From NCBI RefSeq assembly GCF_008364625.2, contig NZ_CP126604.1, positions 1,240,001-1,304,000 on the forward strand: a stretch of 64,000 bases of DNA, in the 5' to 3' direction. The notes under the pieces are model-generated. The model had not been told where the DNA came from and did not search any database. It worked only from the letters and a program-made list of their open reading frames with translations. Position 1 is the first letter of the stretch, and every line of letters begins with the position of its first letter. The position numbers and the translations under genes are program-made. This DNA comes from Enterobacter dykesii. GTDB taxonomy: Bacteria; Pseudomonadota; Gammaproteobacteria; Enterobacterales; Enterobacteriaceae. This document shows, piece after piece, positions 50,189-59,166 of the stretch.

Positions 50189-51012
50189 TTCGGGTATTTT
50201 ATAACTTCATCTTTATCATCAAGAATATAGATATGATCGTCATTCGAATATATCTTTTCATTAGCGGAAGCCATTACCATTGTGTTCAAATTTGCAATTT
50301 CCCAAATGGTTCCTATGCGTAAAGCCGGGAATTTAATTTCTTTACTACCTACAATATAAGTTGATTTATTTAGAGGTGCAATTATCATTGTGCCCTTAGA
50401 TGCAAGGCCAAATATTTTTTTATTAAGGCTATTGGCTAAAATCATAGGGGCGTCACTGGTTATTACATTAATTCCAGTGGGTGCTTTCAATATGCAGTAA
50501 TTGTATAAAGGCAGATATTTGGATAGTGCTTTTGTTTGTTGAATTTCATATCCGATAATATCATTTTTGCTAAAGCTTATCCCTTCAATATCTAAATCTA
50601 TTCCTTGTTCTTTATAATCTTCTTGCATTGATTTAGCTACTCGTTCTGCATGAATTAGCGGAGATTCTATCATTTCCCTATGTTGCGGGTTTCTTAATAA
50701 TAGTGATGATAACAACCATGCAAGCCCTTCATTCTGAGAATCGATTTCATTGAGTTCTTCTACTTGTTTTAAAAAATCACCAATTTTAGGTTCGACTACG
50801 CTGCCGTACCAATTCTCTATTAAAAGAGAGTCGTCAGTATTTTCAACTTTGTAGTAATTATTTTTTACGCAAGAGTCATTAGGGTTGGCTCCATGTTTTT
50901 TACCAGGTTTATTAATCGGAAACGCCCAAAACAATGACGTGCGTTTGCCGCCATTAGTGAAACCTTTCAAATAACATGCAGGTATAAAATGATGTTTTTT
51001 AGATATAGACAT
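50185..51012 (-). CDS. DUF4238 domain protein of unknown function
   Basis: 275 residues starting MSISKKHHFIPACYLKGFTN; KKHHFIPxxYLKGF is the N-terminal signature of the DUF4238 family, and INVITSDAPMIL (about 185) matches its second conserved block. No signal peptide or spans. AGGAATAAAAA precedes the ATG. The DNA is AT-rich and the codon use is unlike that of the core genes. Such genes are common as accessory cargo in phages and islands; the molecular function is not known to me. Confidence 0.75.
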   Translation of the reverse strand: MSISKKHHFIPACYLKGFTNGGKRTSLFWAFPINKPGKKHGANPNDSCVKNNYYKVENTDDSLLIENWYGSVVEPKIGDFLKQVEELNEIDSQNEGLAWLLSSLLLRNPQHREMIESPLIHAERVAKSMQEDYKEQGIDLDIEGISFSKNDIIGYEIQQTKALSKYLPLYNYCILKAPTGINVITSDAPMILANSLNKKIFGLASKGTMIIAPLNKSTYIVGSKEIKFPALRIGTIWEIANLNTMVMASANEKIYSNDDHIYILDDKDEVIKYPN

Positions 51013-51356
<344 letters not shown>

Positions 51357-52127
51357 ATGAAATTCAAAAGCAGGCTTTTTTTGTTCGCATTTATTCTATT
51401 TATTTACTTCTTTTCGGTAATTTATAACAAACAGATAGATAAAAGTAGTTATACTGATTGGATTTCGGCATTCTGCAATTTAGTTATGGCTGGGGCTACA
51501 GTATCTGCTGTTATCACTGCTCGTAATTACTTGGCTCAATTTACAGCTCAAGAGGGCTATAAAATCGCCATATCGCTAATTAATGACGATCTGCTTAATA
51601 TAAAAGTATTTGACTCTGTGTTAGTTGCTCATAAATCTTTATACGACAAAATTGATAAACATAAAAAAATCTTACCAATGCAGAAACATGTGGGTTTTTT
51701 AAAACCAAATATTATAACATTACAGAGTGAAGTGATTGCTCTTGACGGTTATGTTAACGAGCTAAAATTAAAAATAAAGAAGTTACATACCTATGGCTTA
51801 GAACTTACAAAAAATAAAACTTTATTTTTCACAAGCATACTTCTTTCATGTGAAGGGATTTTATCAGAAGCTAATGATCTTTTAAAAAAAGCTCAAAGGA
51901 TTTCCGATTTAATTGATGAAAATTATAAAGAGAATAAATCTCGCGATTATGATTATGATCGTGTTCAATCTGGAACTGTATTCGAGTTGAAAAGATTCGA
52001 GTCTTTCATTCCAAATCCGATTGAAGTTATAAAGAGTAAGTGGGAGGTACTATTGGAAAATTATGAATTATTCTTCTCAGAGGACTATTCAATCACAGAA
52101 ATATTCAAAGTTAAAAAAGCCCGTTAA
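51357..52127 (+). CDS. Membrane-anchored coiled-coil protein of unknown family
   Basis: 256 residues. An N-terminal span (LFLFAFILFIYFFSVIY, about 7–23) and a second weaker hydrophobic stretch (FCNLVMAGATVSAVITA, about 39–55) are followed by a long Lys/Glu/Leu-rich, probably helical cytoplasmic part (ALDGYVNELKLKIKKLHTYG and onward) ending FKVKKAR. Very AT-rich. The ribosome binding site is weak (CGAGAAAAATC). The C-terminal codons overlap the terminator stem. I do not recognise the family; two spans plus a helical domain would suit a phage-exclusion or sensor role, but that is speculation. Confidence 0.7.
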   Translation: MKFKSRLFLFAFILFIYFFSVIYNKQIDKSSYTDWISAFCNLVMAGATVSAVITARNYLAQFTAQEGYKIAISLINDDLLNIKVFDSVLVAHKSLYDKIDKHKKILPMQKHVGFLKPNIITLQSEVIALDGYVNELKLKIKKLHTYGLELTKNKTLFFTSILLSCEGILSEANDLLKKAQRISDLIDENYKENKSRDYDYDRVQSGTVFELKRFESFIPNPIEVIKSKWEVLLENYELFFSEDYSITEIFKVKKAR

Positions 52128-52137
52128 TGGGCTTTTT
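52114..52137 (+). terminator. Rho-independent terminator after the unknown island gene
   Basis: AAAAAAGCCC, GTTAAT loop, GGGCTTTTT; the stem includes the stop codon region of the preceding gene. Confidence 0.85.
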
Positions 52138-52192
52138 ATTATTGAAAGTATGAACATATATCCAATCCGCGAAAATTAAAAAATATATTTAA

Positions 52193-53035
52193 TCACGCAG
52201 TTTCATGAGCAGGCACTTGCTCAAAGTACTGGTTTACTACATCAGCTATACCATTTTCAGTATTGTTACCTATTACTAAATCAGCACAGGCTTTTACTTC
52301 ATCAACAGCGTTACCCATAGCAACACCTAAGCCAGCATTCTTCAACATACTTAGATCGTTGAAATTATCACCAAAGGCTATTACCTGGCTCATAGATAAA
52401 CCTTGTGATTCTACCCACTGTGCCAAGCGTTTACCCTTACTGTTTCCGGCTTGTGCTATGTCTACTTGGTCGTGCCAAGACCATTCACAAGCAAGGCCAA
52501 GCTCACGCTCTACTATTTGACCAAAACTATGTAGTTTTTCAGTATCAGAATCAGTAAGGGCGAATTTCCAGATAGCATCAACATTTTGCGATGCTTCACT
52601 AAGAGAGGGTACTTGTTTGAAAATTGGACGTTGTGACTCTGGAAGTGATTTAGCCCAATTTTCTGTACGGATAATATGCCCCGTTGGTTCTTGGTAGAAC
52701 ATGGCATTATCGGCATACATCAGGCTATGTACATTGTAACTATCAAGTAAGTTTACTAATTGTGTAGCTTGTTCAGGTCGTAATGGATCTGAAGCAATCA
52801 CTCTTTTTGCGGTGTAATCGTACAATAAAGCACCATTGCAACATATTGCTGGTGTATTCAAAGCTAATGCCTGATAAAAAGGATGGATGGCTACAAAGTG
52901 CCGTCCGGTAACTATGATAACCTTCGCCCCTGATTTACGGGCATTCTGTAGGGCAGATAGTGAGGCTAGTAAAATAGTTTTTTCTGGCGTCAATAAAGTG
53001 CCGTCCAGATCAAGGGCGATTACCTGATAGTTCAT
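52193..53035 (-). CDS. Island-borne YbhA-like HAD phosphatase (full-length second copy)
   Basis: 280 residues from MNYQVIALDLDGTLLTPEKT, with every HAD motif: nucleophile DLDGT, IIVTGR (motif II), the Lys motif NSKGKRLAQWV and IAFGDNFNDLSMLKNAG. A hand alignment of its first 71 residues to the native N-terminal fragment gives about 50 identities (roughly 70%). AGGTGA stands eight bases before the ATG; a GTG four codons earlier is the alternative. It is AT-richer than host genes, lies beside the junction and points the same way as native ybhA, 144 bases behind the native fragment's stop, so the host promoter could drive it. Likely a pyridoxal phosphate/sugar phosphate phosphatase replacing the interrupted gene. 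Confidence 0.9.
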   Translation of the reverse strand: MNYQVIALDLDGTLLTPEKTILLASLSALQNARKSGAKVIIVTGRHFVAIHPFYQALALNTPAICCNGALLYDYTAKRVIASDPLRPEQATQLVNLLDSYNVHSLMYADNAMFYQEPTGHIIRTENWAKSLPESQRPIFKQVPSLSEASQNVDAIWKFALTDSDTEKLHSFGQIVERELGLACEWSWHDQVDIAQAGNSKGKRLAQWVESQGLSMSQVIAFGDNFNDLSMLKNAGLGVAMGNAVDEVKACADLVIGNNTENGIADVVNQYFEQVPAHETA

Positions 53036-53179
53036 GTCTTGATTCACCTGGTTTTGGTATGTAGTTTTTCCGATAGTACACCGCTTTGCGGCTACGACGA
53101 AACAAGGTGAAGTGAGTTTTTGAGCACTGGAACAGCGATAGGGAGCCGCTTTTGTGTGTGATGAATTTGTTTGTTTACA

Positions 53180-53404
53180 TTAGCCGTTATTCAAATAAGT
53201 GCCATTACAACAAATTGCAGGTGTATCTAACGCCAGTGCCTGATAAAAAGGGTGAATGGCAACGTGATGTCGACCCGTTACGATAAGGAGTTGATATCCC
53301 ACTTCCTGCGCGCGTTTAAGCGCCTCAAGGGAGGAGGGGAGAAGGGTTTTTTGCGGCGTCAGTAAGGTACCGTCTAAATCCAGAGCAATCACACGCGAGG
53401 TCAT
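53180..53404 (-). pseudogene. ybhA: 5' part of the native ybhA (pyridoxal phosphatase)
   Basis: 71 native codons, MTSRVIALDLDGTLLTPQKT to AICCNGTYL, then NNG and a stop from inserted DNA. It has the nucleophile DLDGT and motif II (LIVTGR) but none of the rest of the HAD fold. 71 + 201 codons of the 3' part equal 272, the length of E. coli YbhA. The native start and its promoter are intact, so transcription probably continues into the island copy of the gene. Confidence 0.92.
53192..53196. other. Insertion junction, right core (CAAAT)
   Basis: Second CAAAT core. To its right the native ybhA 5' part begins; to its left is island DNA that adds the codons NNG and a stop to the fragment. Confidence 0.7.
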
Positions 53405-53544
53405 CTGTTTTCCCGGGTTAATATTGAATTTACGTTTTGATGGGATGGTACACCGAGAGGCGAACGCTTCAAAATCCCTGTCGACAATTCAGCATTTACC
53501 GTCAAAAGTTAACTACTTTCATGCGCAGTGAGGAGTGAATATTC

Positions 53545-54540
53545 ATGAAACAAACCGTTTATACCGCCAGTCCTGAAAGCCAGCAGATCCACGTCTGGCG
53601 TTTAAATACCGAAGGGACACTCACGCTGGTTCAGGTTGTTGACGTGCCAGGCCAGGTGCAGCCGATGGTCATCAGCCCGGATAAACGTTTCTTGTACGTG
53701 GGTGTGCGCCCGGAGTTCCGCGTGCTGGCCTATCGCATTTCTCCGGACGATGGCGCGCTGACGTACACTGCCGAAGCCCCGTTGCCGGGCAGTCCAACCC
53801 ATATCTCGACCGATCGTAAAGGCAACTTTGTATTCAGCGGCTCTTATAACGCGGGCTGCGTCAGCGTAACGCGTCTGGAAAAGGGCATTCCGGTCGAAAC
53901 CATGGATGTGGTGGAAGGGCTTGAAGGCTGCCACTCGGCGAATATCTCTCCGGATAACCGCACGCTGTGGGTGCCTGCACTGAAGCAGGATCGTATCTGC
54001 CTGTTCACCCTGAGCGATGATGGTCACCTGGTGGCGCAGAATCCTGCCGAAGTGACTACCGTTGAAGGCGCTGGTCCGCGCCATATGGTCTTCCATCCGA
54101 ACCAGCAGTACGCTTACGTGGTCAATGAGCTGAACAGCTCGGTGGACGTATGGGAGCTGAAAGATCCTAACGGCCAGATTGAGCGCGTGCAGACGCTGGA
54201 CATGATGCCGTCCGACTTCTCCGACACCCGCTGGGCGGCGGATATCCACATTACGCCAAATGGCCGCCATCTGTACGCCTGCGACCGTACCTCCAGCCTG
54301 ATTACCGTGTTTAGCGTCTCTGAAGACGGCAGCGTGCTGGCGATTGAAGGGTTCCAGCCAACGGAAACCCAGCCGCGCGGCTTTAATATCGATCACAGCG
54401 GTAAATACCTGATTGCGGCGGGGCAGAAATCCCACCACATCGCGCTGTATGAAATTAAAGGCGAGCAGGGGCTGCTGGAAGAGAAAGGGCGTTATGCCGT
54501 CGGCCAGGGGCCAATGTGGGTCGTGGTAAACGCTCACTAA
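53545..54540 (+). CDS. pgl: 6-phosphogluconolactonase (beta-propeller type)
   Basis: Hydrolyses 6-phosphogluconolactone in the pentose phosphate pathway. 331 residues, same as E. coli Pgl (YbhE). Seven-bladed propeller with repeated [15 protein letters not shown] / [15 protein letters not shown] / [11 protein letters not shown] patterns; [19 protein letters not shown] and [16 protein letters not shown] are family signatures. GAGGAGTG precedes the ATG. Divergent from ybhA. Confidence 0.97.
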   Translation: MKQTVYTASPESQQIHVWRLNTEGTLTLVQVVDVPGQVQPMVISPDKRFLYVGVRPEFRVLAYRISPDDGALTYTAEAPLPGSPTHISTDRKGNFVFSGSYNAGCVSVTRLEKGIPVETMDVVEGLEGCHSANISPDNRTLWVPALKQDRICLFTLSDDGHLVAQNPAEVTTVEGAGPRHMVFHPNQQYAYVVNELNSSVDVWELKDPNGQIERVQTLDMMPSDFSDTRWAADIHITPNGRHLYACDRTSSLITVFSVSEDGSVLAIEGFQPTETQPRGFNIDHSGKYLIAAGQKSHHIALYEIKGEQGLLEEKGRYAVGQGPMWVVVNAH

Positions 54541-54552
54541 GCGGCTAAAAAC

Positions 54553-54581
54553 AAAAAACCTCGCGAATGCGAGGTTTTTTT
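54553..54581 (+). terminator. Terminator after pgl
   Basis: AAAAAACCTCGC, GAAT loop, GCGAGGTTTTTTT. Probably works both ways between the convergent pgl and ybhC. Confidence 0.92.
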
Positions 54582-54582
54582 A

Positions 54583-54610
54583 TGCCCGGTAAACGCAGCG
54601 CCACCGGGCA
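54583..54610. repeat. REP element between pgl and ybhC
   Basis: TGCCCGGT and ACCGGGCA enclose AAACGCAGCGCC, the layout of an enterobacterial REP/PU palindrome. Confidence 0.8.
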
Positions 54611-54617
54611 ATACAGC

Positions 54618-55901
54618 TTACTGCTTCGGCTCAGCCACCACTTTGCTACCCAGACCGCGGTTGTTGTATTCCCACATGCGGTTGAAGTTAGCGTCGTTCA
54701 GGTTGCGCTGCACGTTGCCTTTATCATCCACCGCGCCGGTATTGCCGGAGAATGGACGTTTGGAGATCGCGGCATCAGCCCACGGCTTCGCCATGTTGAA
54801 GCCTTCGTTAATCACGCTGTCGCGGATCACGACCTGACCGTTGGTCGCAGAGTCCACGTCCAGGGAGCGTCCCAGCTGCGCCACGCCGTCACCGGCAGCG
54901 TTAAAGCGGCTGTTCACGGCCAGGAAGCCGTAGAAGAGGTTAGACTGGGTTGCCGGAGCAAACACGTAACCTTCCTGCTGAGTGCGTGAGTTCACCACGC
55001 GGAAATCGGTATTATCAAACACCACCGCGCCGCGACCGGACACCAGATCCACGTCACCTTCAACGTAGCTGTTGGTCACCAGGGTACGGGTCAGGCGGTT
55101 ATTCTGCAGGGTGTTCTGCACGCCGCTGTTGGTCACGAAGAAGGTGTTCTGACGGCCCAGAATGTTGACGTTGTTAATCTGCACCTTATCGCCATCGCTA
55201 CGCAGAGCAACGGCCTGGTGGCTGCCTGCATCAACGCTGTCGCCCAGGGTATTCTGAATGGTCAGGTTCTGCAGCTGCAGACCGTTATTCTGAGACCAGA
55301 ATACCGCCGAGCACATCACGCCAATGGTGGCGGAACGCTTGCTCTGACAGTTATCAAACATGTACCACGCCGGTTTACCCGGCATATATTTACCGGCCGG
55401 GTTCACCAGGTGACGCCAGGTGTTGCTGTCGATTTCGGAATCAATCGCCAGGCCAATTTTTACGTCGATCGCTTTTTCGCCCAGACCGTAAAGCGTAATG
55501 CTGCCTGGTGCCGCCGGAACATACACGGTGCCTTCATATTCACCCGGCAGGATCGCGATGTACTGGCGAGACGCGCTGTGTTTAGTGATGGCAGCATCAA
55601 CCGCAGCCTGAATAGAAGTATGCGTTACGCCCTGCGCACCGGCCGGGCCAACCACGAAGTCAGGCTGTTTAGGCAGGTTAATAGAAGAAGGTGTCCACGG
55701 CGCAGCGTTAGGATCCATCGCCGAGAAGTAGTGCGCACGATCGAAGTTCTTCGCTTCATCAGCGGACAAAATCGGGCGGGAGGCGGTACCGGGCGCAACC
55801 TGCTCAGAAGGGCGCTGATCCGGTGGTGTTGAACTGCATGCGGATAAGGTCACGCCAAAGGCGAGTGCTAACGCCAGACGGGAAATCCTGGAAATGTTCA
55901 A
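54618..55901 (-). CDS. ybhC: YbhC outer-membrane lipoprotein, pectinesterase-like
   Basis: 427-residue lipoprotein: signal NISRISRLALALAFGVTLS then lipobox SACSS with the lipidated Cys. The rest is a right-handed beta-helix of the carbohydrate esterase family 8 type (DFVVGPAGAQGVTHTSIQAA; VYVPAAPGSITLYGLGEKAI; NTFFVTNSGVQNTL; YVEGDVDLVSGRGAVVFDN, which holds the pectinesterase Asp region). In E. coli it is a surface-exposed or outer-membrane protein with reported acyl-CoA thioesterase activity; the natural substrate is unknown. Confidence 0.94.
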   Translation of the reverse strand: MNISRISRLALALAFGVTLSACSSTPPDQRPSEQVAPGTASRPILSADEAKNFDRAHYFSAMDPNAAPWTPSSINLPKQPDFVVGPAGAQGVTHTSIQAAVDAAITKHSASRQYIAILPGEYEGTVYVPAAPGSITLYGLGEKAIDVKIGLAIDSEIDSNTWRHLVNPAGKYMPGKPAWYMFDNCQSKRSATIGVMCSAVFWSQNNGLQLQNLTIQNTLGDSVDAGSHQAVALRSDGDKVQINNVNILGRQNTFFVTNSGVQNTLQNNRLTRTLVTNSYVEGDVDLVSGRGAVVFDNTDFRVVNSRTQQEGYVFAPATQSNLFYGFLAVNSRFNAAGDGVAQLGRSLDVDSATNGQVVIRDSVINEGFNMAKPWADAAISKRPFSGNTGAVDDKGNVQRNLNDANFNRMWEYNNRGLGSKVVAEPKQ

Positions 55902-56065
55902 GGTGAAGCTCCTGGGTATGCAAGTCTTTACGGGATAGACGAAATAGCCTGCTTTTTTATACTAAGTTGAGCGAAACGGGAAGATAAAAAGGGTAAAAGT
56001 TGCATTTTTAGCACTGGGGCGGCAGGTAGGTGATCACAAATAAATAACATTTTCCGTTAAGGCGG

Positions 56066-56104
56066 TTGACAGTAGACGGTAGATGCAAATAAATGTCTAT
56101 ACAA
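56066..56104 (+). promoter_or_regulatory. hutI promoter with HutC operator
   Basis: A perfect -35 (TTGACA, 56066–56071) is followed 17 bases later by a weak -10-like ATAAAT. ATGTCTATACAA at 56093–56104 overlaps the -10 and matches the core TGTCTATACAA of the operator before hutU. HutC binding here would block hutIGC transcription until urocanate is present. Confidence 0.65.
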
Positions 56105-56126
56105 CCTAAGACAAGTGGAATGCCCC

Positions 56127-57350
56127 ATGCAGCAGATTCATCCCGACGATGTTATATGGCGAAATGCGCGACTGGCTACGATGGCGCCGGACGTACCTGC
56201 GCCTTATGGACTGAAAGAGCAACACGCCCTGGTCGTGCGCGGCCACACTATTCTGGCCGTGATCCCTGAATCTGACATTCCTTCCGGACACCGTCACAGT
56301 GTCGATCTTCAGGGACGTCTTGTCACGCCTGGCCTGATTGACTGCCACACCCACCTGGTATTTGGCGGCGACCGCGCGGCGGAGTGGGAGCAGCGTCTGA
56401 ACGGCGTCTCTTATCAAACCATCAGCGCCCAGGGGGGCGGGATTAACGCTACCGTGACGGCGACGCGCAGCAGCTCAGCCGAAACCCTGCTTAAGCTGGC
56501 GCAGCAGCGGCTCCAGCGTCTGATGAATGAAGGTGTCACCACGGTTGAAATCAAATCCGGATACGGGCTCAACGCCGAGGCCGAAGAGAAGATGCTGCAG
56601 GTCGCGCGCCAGCTGAGCCTCAATAATCCGATTGATATCAGCCCAACGCTGCTGGCGGCGCATGCGGTTCCGCCGGAATACCGGCAGGATCCGGATGCCT
56701 ACCTCACGCTGGTCTGTGAGCAGATACTGCCCACGCTGTGGCAAAAAGAGTTATATGAAGCAGTAGACGTGTTTTGTGAAAACGTCGGCTTTACCCCGTC
56801 GCAAACCGAACGCCTCTTCAAGGCCGCCGCCGCGCTGGGTATCCCGGTGAAAGGGCATGTCGAGCAGCTGTCGAATCAGGGCGGCGCGGCGCTGGTCAGC
56901 CAGTATAAGGGCCTTTCCGCCGATCATATTGAGTATCTCGACGACGCAGGCGTTCAGGCGATGGCGGAAAGCGGCACGGTTGCCGTCCTGTTGCCGGGGG
57001 CGTTCTATTTTCTGCAGGAGCGCCAGCGTCCGCCGGTTGAACAGCTCAGAAAACGCGGTGTTCCGATGGCCGTCGCCACCGACTATAACCCCGGCACTAG
57101 CCCGTTTGCGAGCCTGCACCTGGCGATGAATATGGCCTGCGTCCAGTTTGGCCTGACCCCGGAAGAAGCCTGGGCAGGCGTCACGCGCCATGCCGCGCAG
57201 GCGCTGGGCCGCGGTGAAACCCACGGACAGCTGCGGGCCGGGTTTGTCGCCGATTTTATCGTCTGGGATGCACATCATCCGGTTGAGATGGTCTACGAGC
57301 CGGGACGCAATCCGCTGTATCAACGTATTTTCCGTGGGGAGGCAGTATGA
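56127..57350 (+). CDS. hutI: Imidazolonepropionase
   Basis: Third step of histidine degradation: imidazolonepropionate to formiminoglutamate. 407 residues, amidohydrolase fold. Zinc ligands in [35 protein letters not shown] and the Asp of [14 protein letters not shown]. The start [16 protein letters not shown] is preferred to a GTG four codons earlier. It overlaps hutG by four bases (ATGA). First gene of hutIGC. Confidence 0.96.
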   Translation: MQQIHPDDVIWRNARLATMAPDVPAPYGLKEQHALVVRGHTILAVIPESDIPSGHRHSVDLQGRLVTPGLIDCHTHLVFGGDRAAEWEQRLNGVSYQTISAQGGGINATVTATRSSSAETLLKLAQQRLQRLMNEGVTTVEIKSGYGLNAEAEEKMLQVARQLSLNNPIDISPTLLAAHAVPPEYRQDPDAYLTLVCEQILPTLWQKELYEAVDVFCENVGFTPSQTERLFKAAAALGIPVKGHVEQLSNQGGAALVSQYKGLSADHIEYLDDAGVQAMAESGTVAVLLPGAFYFLQERQRPPVEQLRKRGVPMAVATDYNPGTSPFASLHLAMNMACVQFGLTPEEAWAGVTRHAAQALGRGETHGQLRAGFVADFIVWDAHHPVEMVYEPGRNPLYQRIFRGEAV

Positions 57351-58285
57351 GGTTATGGCGGCCCATAGCCGAAACCGTCTGGCAGGGGCGCGATGACAGC
57401 GCCGAGGCCAGCAGCGCAAAGCGCATTTTTCAGACGATAAAGCAGCAGGGGCAGTTCACGCCGCTTTCATCCGGCATTGCGCTGATAGGTTTTGAATGTG
57501 ATGAAGGGGTAAAACGCAATCAGGGCAGGCCAGGCGCCGTGCAGGCACCGGATATGCTGCGAAAAGCGCTGGCAAATATGGCAAGCCATCAGGGGCATGA
57601 CCGGCTGGCGGATATGGGCTCGGTGTACGTTGAAGGCCACGAGCTGGAAGCGGCACAGCAGGCGTTGAGCGATGTCGTCACGGCCTGTCAGCAGTCCGGG
57701 ATGCGCACGCTGGTCTTTGGCGGCGGGCACGAAACCGCCTGGGCGCACGGTCGCGGCGTGCTGGACGCCTTCCCGAACGAGCGGGTTGTCATAATCAACC
57801 TTGATGCCCATCTCGATCTGCGCAAGGCCGACCATGCGACGTCCGGCACCCCGTTTCGCCAGCTGGCGCGCTTATGCGATGAGCGCGGGCGGGAATTTCA
57901 CTACGCCTGCCTTGGCGTGAGCCGGGCGGCGAACACGCAGGCTTTGTGGGATGAGGCCGAACGCCTGAACGTCACGCTGGTGGAAGACCTCCATTTCAGG
58001 CGCGATGCGCTATCCGCCCTGGAAAGGGTGCTGGCGCAGGCCGATCGTATCTATCTGACAATCGACCTGGACGTCCTGCCCGCCAGCGAAATGCCTGCCG
58101 TGTCCGCACCGGCTGCGTTAGGCATACCGGCGCTGGATCTTCTCCCGGTTATCGAACAAATCTGCCGTAGCGGTAAGCTACTGGCCGCCGATCTGGTAGA
58201 GTTTAACCCGCAGTACGATCGGGACGGGCAGGGCGCAAAGCTTGCCGCCCGCCTGGCCTGGCAAATTGCTCACTGGTGGGCATAA
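57347..58285 (+). CDS. hutG: Formimidoylglutamase
   Basis: Hydrolyses formiminoglutamate to glutamate and formamide. 312 residues, arginase/agmatinase family with two Mn2+ sites: [19 protein letters not shown] and [18 protein letters not shown] carry the metal-binding His and Asp. Start overlaps the hutI stop. Followed 19 bases later by hutC. Confidence 0.96.
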   Translation: MRLWRPIAETVWQGRDDSAEASSAKRIFQTIKQQGQFTPLSSGIALIGFECDEGVKRNQGRPGAVQAPDMLRKALANMASHQGHDRLADMGSVYVEGHELEAAQQALSDVVTACQQSGMRTLVFGGGHETAWAHGRGVLDAFPNERVVIINLDAHLDLRKADHATSGTPFRQLARLCDERGREFHYACLGVSRAANTQALWDEAERLNVTLVEDLHFRRDALSALERVLAQADRIYLTIDLDVLPASEMPAVSAPAALGIPALDLLPVIEQICRSGKLLAADLVEFNPQYDRDGQGAKLAARLAWQIAHWWA

Positions 58286-58304
58286 CACTATTCAAGGAGT
58301 CACG

Positions 58305-59039
58305 ATGTTTTCACGCTCACCTCTGCCGCAGTCGAGCCCTCCTGCGCCTTTCTACGAAAAGGTGAAGCAGGCAATTAGCGAAAAAATTGCCGCCGGCGTC
58401 TGGCGCCCGCACGATCGCATACCTTCGGAGGCCGAGCTGGTGGCGCAGTTTGGTTTTAGCCGGATGACCGTCAACCGGGCGCTGCGCGAGCTGACCGACG
58501 AAGGGCTTCTGGTGCGCCTGCAGGGCGTGGGGACGTTTGTGGCGGAACCTAAAGGACAGTCGGCGCTGTTTGAAATCCGCAGCATTGCGGACGAGATTGC
58601 CGCGCGTAATCACCAGCACCGCTGTGAGGTGCTGGTGCTCGAAGAGACCCTGGCCAGCGCCGAGCAGGCCACGGAGCTTAACGTCAAGGAGGGAAGCCGA
58701 ATCTTCCACTCCGTGATGGTGCATTTCGAAAACGACATTCCGGTGCAGATTGAAGATCGCTGCGTTAACGCAGAACGGATACCGGACTATCTGAGCCAGG
58801 ATTACACCCAGACCACGCCGCATGCCTATCTCTCGCTCGTCGCACCGCTGACGGAAGGGGAGCACATTGTAGAGGCCGTACGCGCCACGCCGCAGGAGTG
58901 CGAGCGGCTACGCATTAAGGAGCACGATCCGTGCCTGCTGATCCGCCGTCGAACCTGGTCCTCGTCGCACATTGTGTCGCATGCCCGGCTGCTTTTCCCG
59001 GGGAATCGCTACCGGCTGCAGGGCCACTTCATGTCATAA
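58305..59039 (+). CDS. hutC: Histidine utilisation repressor HutC
   Basis: 244-residue GntR-family repressor of the hut genes, induced by urocanate. Winged HTH at residues 20–85 (RIPSEAELVAQFGFSRMTVN is the recognition region) and a C-terminal UTRA ligand domain (FHSVMVHFENDIPVQIEDRC; LLIRRRTWSSSHIVSHARL). AAGGAG stands eight bases before the ATG. Being inside hutIGC it regulates its own transcription. Confidence 0.96.
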   Translation: MFSRSPLPQSSPPAPFYEKVKQAISEKIAAGVWRPHDRIPSEAELVAQFGFSRMTVNRALRELTDEGLLVRLQGVGTFVAEPKGQSALFEIRSIADEIAARNHQHRCEVLVLEETLASAEQATELNVKEGSRIFHSVMVHFENDIPVQIEDRCVNAERIPDYLSQDYTQTTPHAYLSLVAPLTEGEHIVEAVRATPQECERLRIKEHDPCLLIRRRTWSSSHIVSHARLLFPGNRYRLQGHFMS

Positions 59040-59050
59040 GTTTTATAAGC

Positions 59051-59064
59051 GTGATCGCTAACGC
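59051..59064. promoter_or_regulatory. Candidate CRP site of the hutUH promoter
   Basis: GTGATCGCTAACGC has a good left half (GTGA) and a poor right half. Its centre (59057.5) is 17.5 bases from the centre of the NAC site, the same offset I recall between the CRP and NAC sites at the Klebsiella hutU promoter. Confidence 0.45.
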
Positions 59065-59067
59065 AAT

Positions 59068-59082
59068 ATAACAAAATTGTAT
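59068..59082. promoter_or_regulatory. NAC binding site of the hutUH promoter
   Basis: ATAACAAAATTGTAT matches the NAC consensus ATA-N6-TNGTAT exactly. NAC, made under nitrogen limitation, activates hutUH in Klebsiella. The nac gene itself is outside this window. Confidence 0.7.
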
Positions 59083-59102
59083 CTTTTTTGTTAAATCCGG
59101 AC

Positions 59103-59131
59103 TTGTGTGTGCTTGTCTATACAAGTATATC
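59103..59131 (+). promoter_or_regulatory. hutUH promoter with HutC operator in the spacer
   Basis: TTGTGT (59103–59108) and TATATC (59126–59131) are 17 bases apart. Between them CTTGTCTATACAAG (59112–59125) is a near-perfect palindrome and the presumed HutC operator. Activators lie upstream (NAC, CRP) and the repressor sits inside the promoter. Confidence 0.7.
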
Positions 59132-59166
59132 TAAATGCATCATCTGTCCCCTATGAGGAGCACACA

